This document shows positions 62,194-64,000 of a stretch of 64,000 nucleotides of DNA, piece by piece; the first letter of the stretch is position 1; every line of letters begins with the position of its first letter. The translations under genes were made by a program, and so were the position numbers. The notes beneath the pieces were generated by a model. It was not told where the DNA came from. It worked only from the letters and a program-made list of their open reading frames with translations, and searched no databases. The DNA lies in contig LVVQ01000002.1 in assembly GCA_006954405.1 (NCBI GenBank), positions 248,001 through 312,000 of the forward strand. The letters are read 5' to 3'. This DNA is from Candidatus Methanarcanum hacksteinii (GTDB lineage: Archaea > Thermoplasmatota > Thermoplasmata > Methanomassiliicoccales > Methanomethylophilaceae).

Positions 62194-63096
62194 ATGCATA
62201 ACCATCCTTCGATGTGGACCGGTATCGACATCCTGTTGCAACTGCAGAACATCCGTCTGGATGCTCCAGCTATAGTGGATATATTCTTCGAGACCGTATC
62301 GAATCCTCTCGTATATGAGCTTCCGATACTGATCGTAGCCTTCATCCATCTTTGGTTCATCGACAAGGACGATGGGAGACTGATCTTGACGACGATGTTG
62401 ACAGCGATCTGTCTGACGAATATCGTGAAATGCATCGTGAAGGAACCAAGACCATGGGTGATAGACAATAACATCCATCCGAGTGAGACGGCGATGGAGG
62501 GTGCGAAGGGATATTCGTTCCCCAGTGGGCATTCCACCGTATCCGTATCAGGATATGGGCAGATGTTATCGTTGACTGGTAATCGTTATCTTCGTATCGG
62601 GATCATCGTATTCATATCATCGATCGTGTTCTCAAGATTGTATCTCGGTGTTCACACCCCATTGGATGTAATTGTGGGAGTGACCATCGGGATAGTGATG
62701 ATAATCGCCAATCTGTATCTGTCGAGGATATCAGAGCGGGATGACCGTACGTTCTATGCTGTTCAGATGATGTATGTGATGTTCGCCATTGCAACGATCA
62801 TATGCATCTCCATTGTTGATACCATCAGCAGGAGTCAAGCCGTGATGGTCGGTGCATTGTTGGGAGTTGCATTGGGTTCGATGGTGGAGCATAGATATGT
62901 AGGACACATACCATCAGGATTCACAAGGAAAGGCGCATGTGCATGCATCATATCCGTTGTGATCATGGCATCGATATTCGCGATAGGTTATCTCATGCCT
63001 ATCATCGTATCATCGATATCCGCAGCTATGGTGATGGTCATGGCAGTAGCATTCGTTCCATACATACTCAAGAGGTGTTCCGATCATGTTGAGTGA
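62194..63096 (+). CDS. PAP2-family membrane phosphatase
   Basis: A 300-residue integral membrane protein with the three PAP2/type-2 phosphatidic-acid-phosphatase motifs: KCIVKEPRPWV (residue 90), FPSGHSTVSVSGYG (residue 112) and SRLYLGVHTPLDVIVG (residue 150). The conserved His residues form the catalytic pair. It probably removes phosphate from lipid or isoprenoid phosphates at the membrane. The ATG at 62194 follows a GTG at 62191; a start at 62212 is possible. The end overlaps the HD-hydrolase gene by 11 bases, so they are coupled. Confidence 0.93.
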   Translation: MHNHPSMWTGIDILLQLQNIRLDAPAIVDIFFETVSNPLVYELPILIVAFIHLWFIDKDDGRLILTTMLTAICLTNIVKCIVKEPRPWVIDNNIHPSETAMEGAKGYSFPSGHSTVSVSGYGQMLSLTGNRYLRIGIIVFISSIVFSRLYLGVHTPLDVIVGVTIGIVMIIANLYLSRISERDDRTFYAVQMMYVMFAIATIICISIVDTISRSQAVMVGALLGVALGSMVEHRYVGHIPSGFTRKGACACIISVVIMASIFAIGYLMPIIVSSISAAMVMVMAVAFVPYILKRCSDHVE

Positions 63097-63739
63097 GGAT
63101 GTGTATCATTCGATAATGGATGATGTGGCGTCGTTGTTCGTGAATGACAGCAGCGGTCACGATATCCACCATACCAAGAGGGTACACGATTCCGCAGTCA
63201 CGATCCAAGCCACCGAGGGCGGTGACATCGATATCATAAGATTGGCGTCATTGTTACATGATGCCGATGACAGGAAACTCTTCGCTACAGAGAACTATTC
63301 CAACGCAAGGTCGATAATGGTCGATCATGGCATTAGTGAAGATATGCAGGATGCGGTGATCCATGTCATCTCCCAAATCTCATTCAAGGGAAAGGATACG
63401 ATCGCCACGGATACATTGGAAGGGATGATCGTTCAGGATGCGGACAGGTTGGATGCGATAGGCGCGATCGGGATAGGGAGAGCATTCGCATACGGCGGAA
63501 AAGCGGGCAGGGCGATGTACGATCCGAAAGAACATCATAAGGAAGGTATGTCCGAGAGCGAGTACTATTCCAATGAGGGCACTACGATCAATCACTTCTA
63601 CGAGAAACTGTTGCTTCTCAAGGATATGATGAACACCGAGACAGCGAAGAGGGTCGCGGAGCATCGCCATTCCTTCATGGAGGGATTCCTGAAGGAATTC
63701 TATGATGAATGGTATGGCACGAATCAAGCCAATCTATAA
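63086..63739 (+). CDS. HD-domain phosphohydrolase
   Basis: A 217-residue soluble metal-dependent phosphohydrolase of the HD superfamily. The metal ligands are the His in HDIHHTKRVHDSA (residue 25), the His-Asp pair LLHDADD (near residue 58), and a later Asp in QDADRLDAIGAIG (near residue 120). This is the YedJ/YpgQ-type subgroup. It probably hydrolyses a nucleotide or phosphorylated metabolite. It overlaps the PAP2 gene by 11 bases upstream and the converging pelota gene by 16 bases downstream. Confidence 0.93.
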   Translation: MLSEDVYHSIMDDVASLFVNDSSGHDIHHTKRVHDSAVTIQATEGGDIDIIRLASLLHDADDRKLFATENYSNARSIMVDHGISEDMQDAVIHVISQISFKGKDTIATDTLEGMIVQDADRLDAIGAIGIGRAFAYGGKAGRAMYDPKEHHKEGMSESEYYSNEGTTINHFYEKLLLLKDMMNTETAKRVAEHRHSFMEGFLKEFYDEWYGTNQANL

Positions 63740-64000
63740 CGCAACAATGCTGCGAAACCACCGAGTGACATCAATTCCTTTCCGGCATCGTGTTGTTCGG
63801 ATACAACGATGACGTTTCCTTTCTGCGTCTCCGTGGATCTGATCATATCATCATAATCCCCGCCACGTAATTTGGAATCGACTATGAGCAATGTCTCCAC
63901 AGCACCGGCTAATGCGGCATTCCTGACCTCATCGGTACCATATGTGGCGAGACCATCCTTCCCTATCTCGCTCATGAGCTTCTCGACAGCCTCCATCTCG
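63724..64000 (-). CDS. pelA: Pelota (mRNA surveillance), C-terminal part, runs off right edge
   Basis: aPelota works with aABCE1 to rescue stalled ribosomes. The visible 92 or so residues are the eRF1-like domain 3: LATYGTDEVRNAALAGAVETLLIVDSKL, then NVIVVSEQHDAGKELMSLGGFAALLRYRL. The match to the end of pelota/Dom34 is clear. The frame stays open to the window edge, so the N-terminal domains lie beyond it. The gene converges on, and overlaps by 16 bases, the HD-hydrolase gene. Confidence 0.9.
   Translation of the reverse strand, partial: EMEAVEKLMSEIGKDGLATYGTDEVRNAALAGAVETLLIVDSKLRGGDYDDMIRSTETQKGNVIVVSEQHDAGKELMSLGGFAALLRYRLA

Noticed and set aside
1..64000. CRISPR arrays and complete insertion sequences
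   Set aside because: No series of regularly spaced identical repeats and no transposase gene were found.

Overview
This window looks like chromosomal DNA of a methanogen-related Thermoplasmatota archaeon, most likely a gut-type member of the Methanomassiliicoccales. The archaeal assignment rests on archaeosine synthase ArcS, archaeal RNA polymerase subunit L, diphthine synthase Dph5, Trm5, TruD, a Hef-type helicase, an ATP-dependent DNA ligase, PyrB/PyrI with the archaeal UPF0200 kinase, aPelota at the right edge, and many TATA boxes lying about 25 bases before the start codon (leaderless mRNAs). The 5S rRNA fragment resembles Thermoplasma 5S as I remember it. BspA-type leucine-rich repeats joined to InlB B-repeats, and heavy TGA with almost no TAG stop use, fit the Methanomassiliicoccales. 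No methanogenesis gene lies in the window, so the order is an inference.

Layout. 1-11 kb: the start of ppsA (cut by the left edge), a broken DUF4143 ATPase, and a giant surface adhesin (about 2,460 residues when whole) whose frame is broken by a 61-bp tandem duplication. 11-16 kb: a truncated 5S rRNA fused to the end of a tight operon pyrB-pyrI-UPF0200-small protein-DUF92, then arcS divergently, then a candidate small RNA. 16-22 kb: a phosphatase, an MMPL/RND exporter divergent from a TetR regulator with operator-like palindromes between them, tRNA-Gly(GCC), and a DEAD-box helicase. 22-30 kb: a chagasin-like inhibitor, valS, DUF1848, a YqaJ-like nuclease, a YgjP-like peptidase, an SNF symporter, and a ferredoxin. 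30-44 kb: tRNA-Gly(UCC), a 1,233-residue TPR protein, truD-rpoL, DNA ligase and Hef helicase, IscA- and AhpD-like proteins, a probable SprT-like pseudoenzyme, a candidate structured RNA, dph5, cbiX, trm5 and dcd. 44-51 kb: an Arg/Asp-rich disordered protein, a 1,242-residue HRDC-DUF4011-helicase-nuclease, and a Sel1 protein. 51-55 kb: accessory DNA with a frameshifted DUF4143 ATPase and a 1.9-kb cassette carrying an intact DUF4143 ATPase between tRNA-Thr and a 45-bp copy of that tRNA's 3' part. 55-64 kb: an FKBP isomerase, tRNA-Arg(CCU), DUF1846, a RluF-like synthase, isocitrate/isopropylmalate dehydrogenase, an ABC-F protein, a NifX-like protein, PAP2 and HD hydrolases, and the end of pelota.

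Most genes serve nucleotide metabolism, tRNA modification and translation, and many convergent pairs share compact bidirectional terminators. The unusual material is concentrated in the adhesin/5S region and in the DUF4143/tRNA-Thr region. The most notable observations are: (1) the 61-bp tandem duplication that turns the adhesin frame off; (2) the 5S rRNA 3' fragment fused to a coding sequence; (3) the tRNA-Thr-flanked one-gene cassette; and (4) short direct repeats before all three DUF4143 genes.
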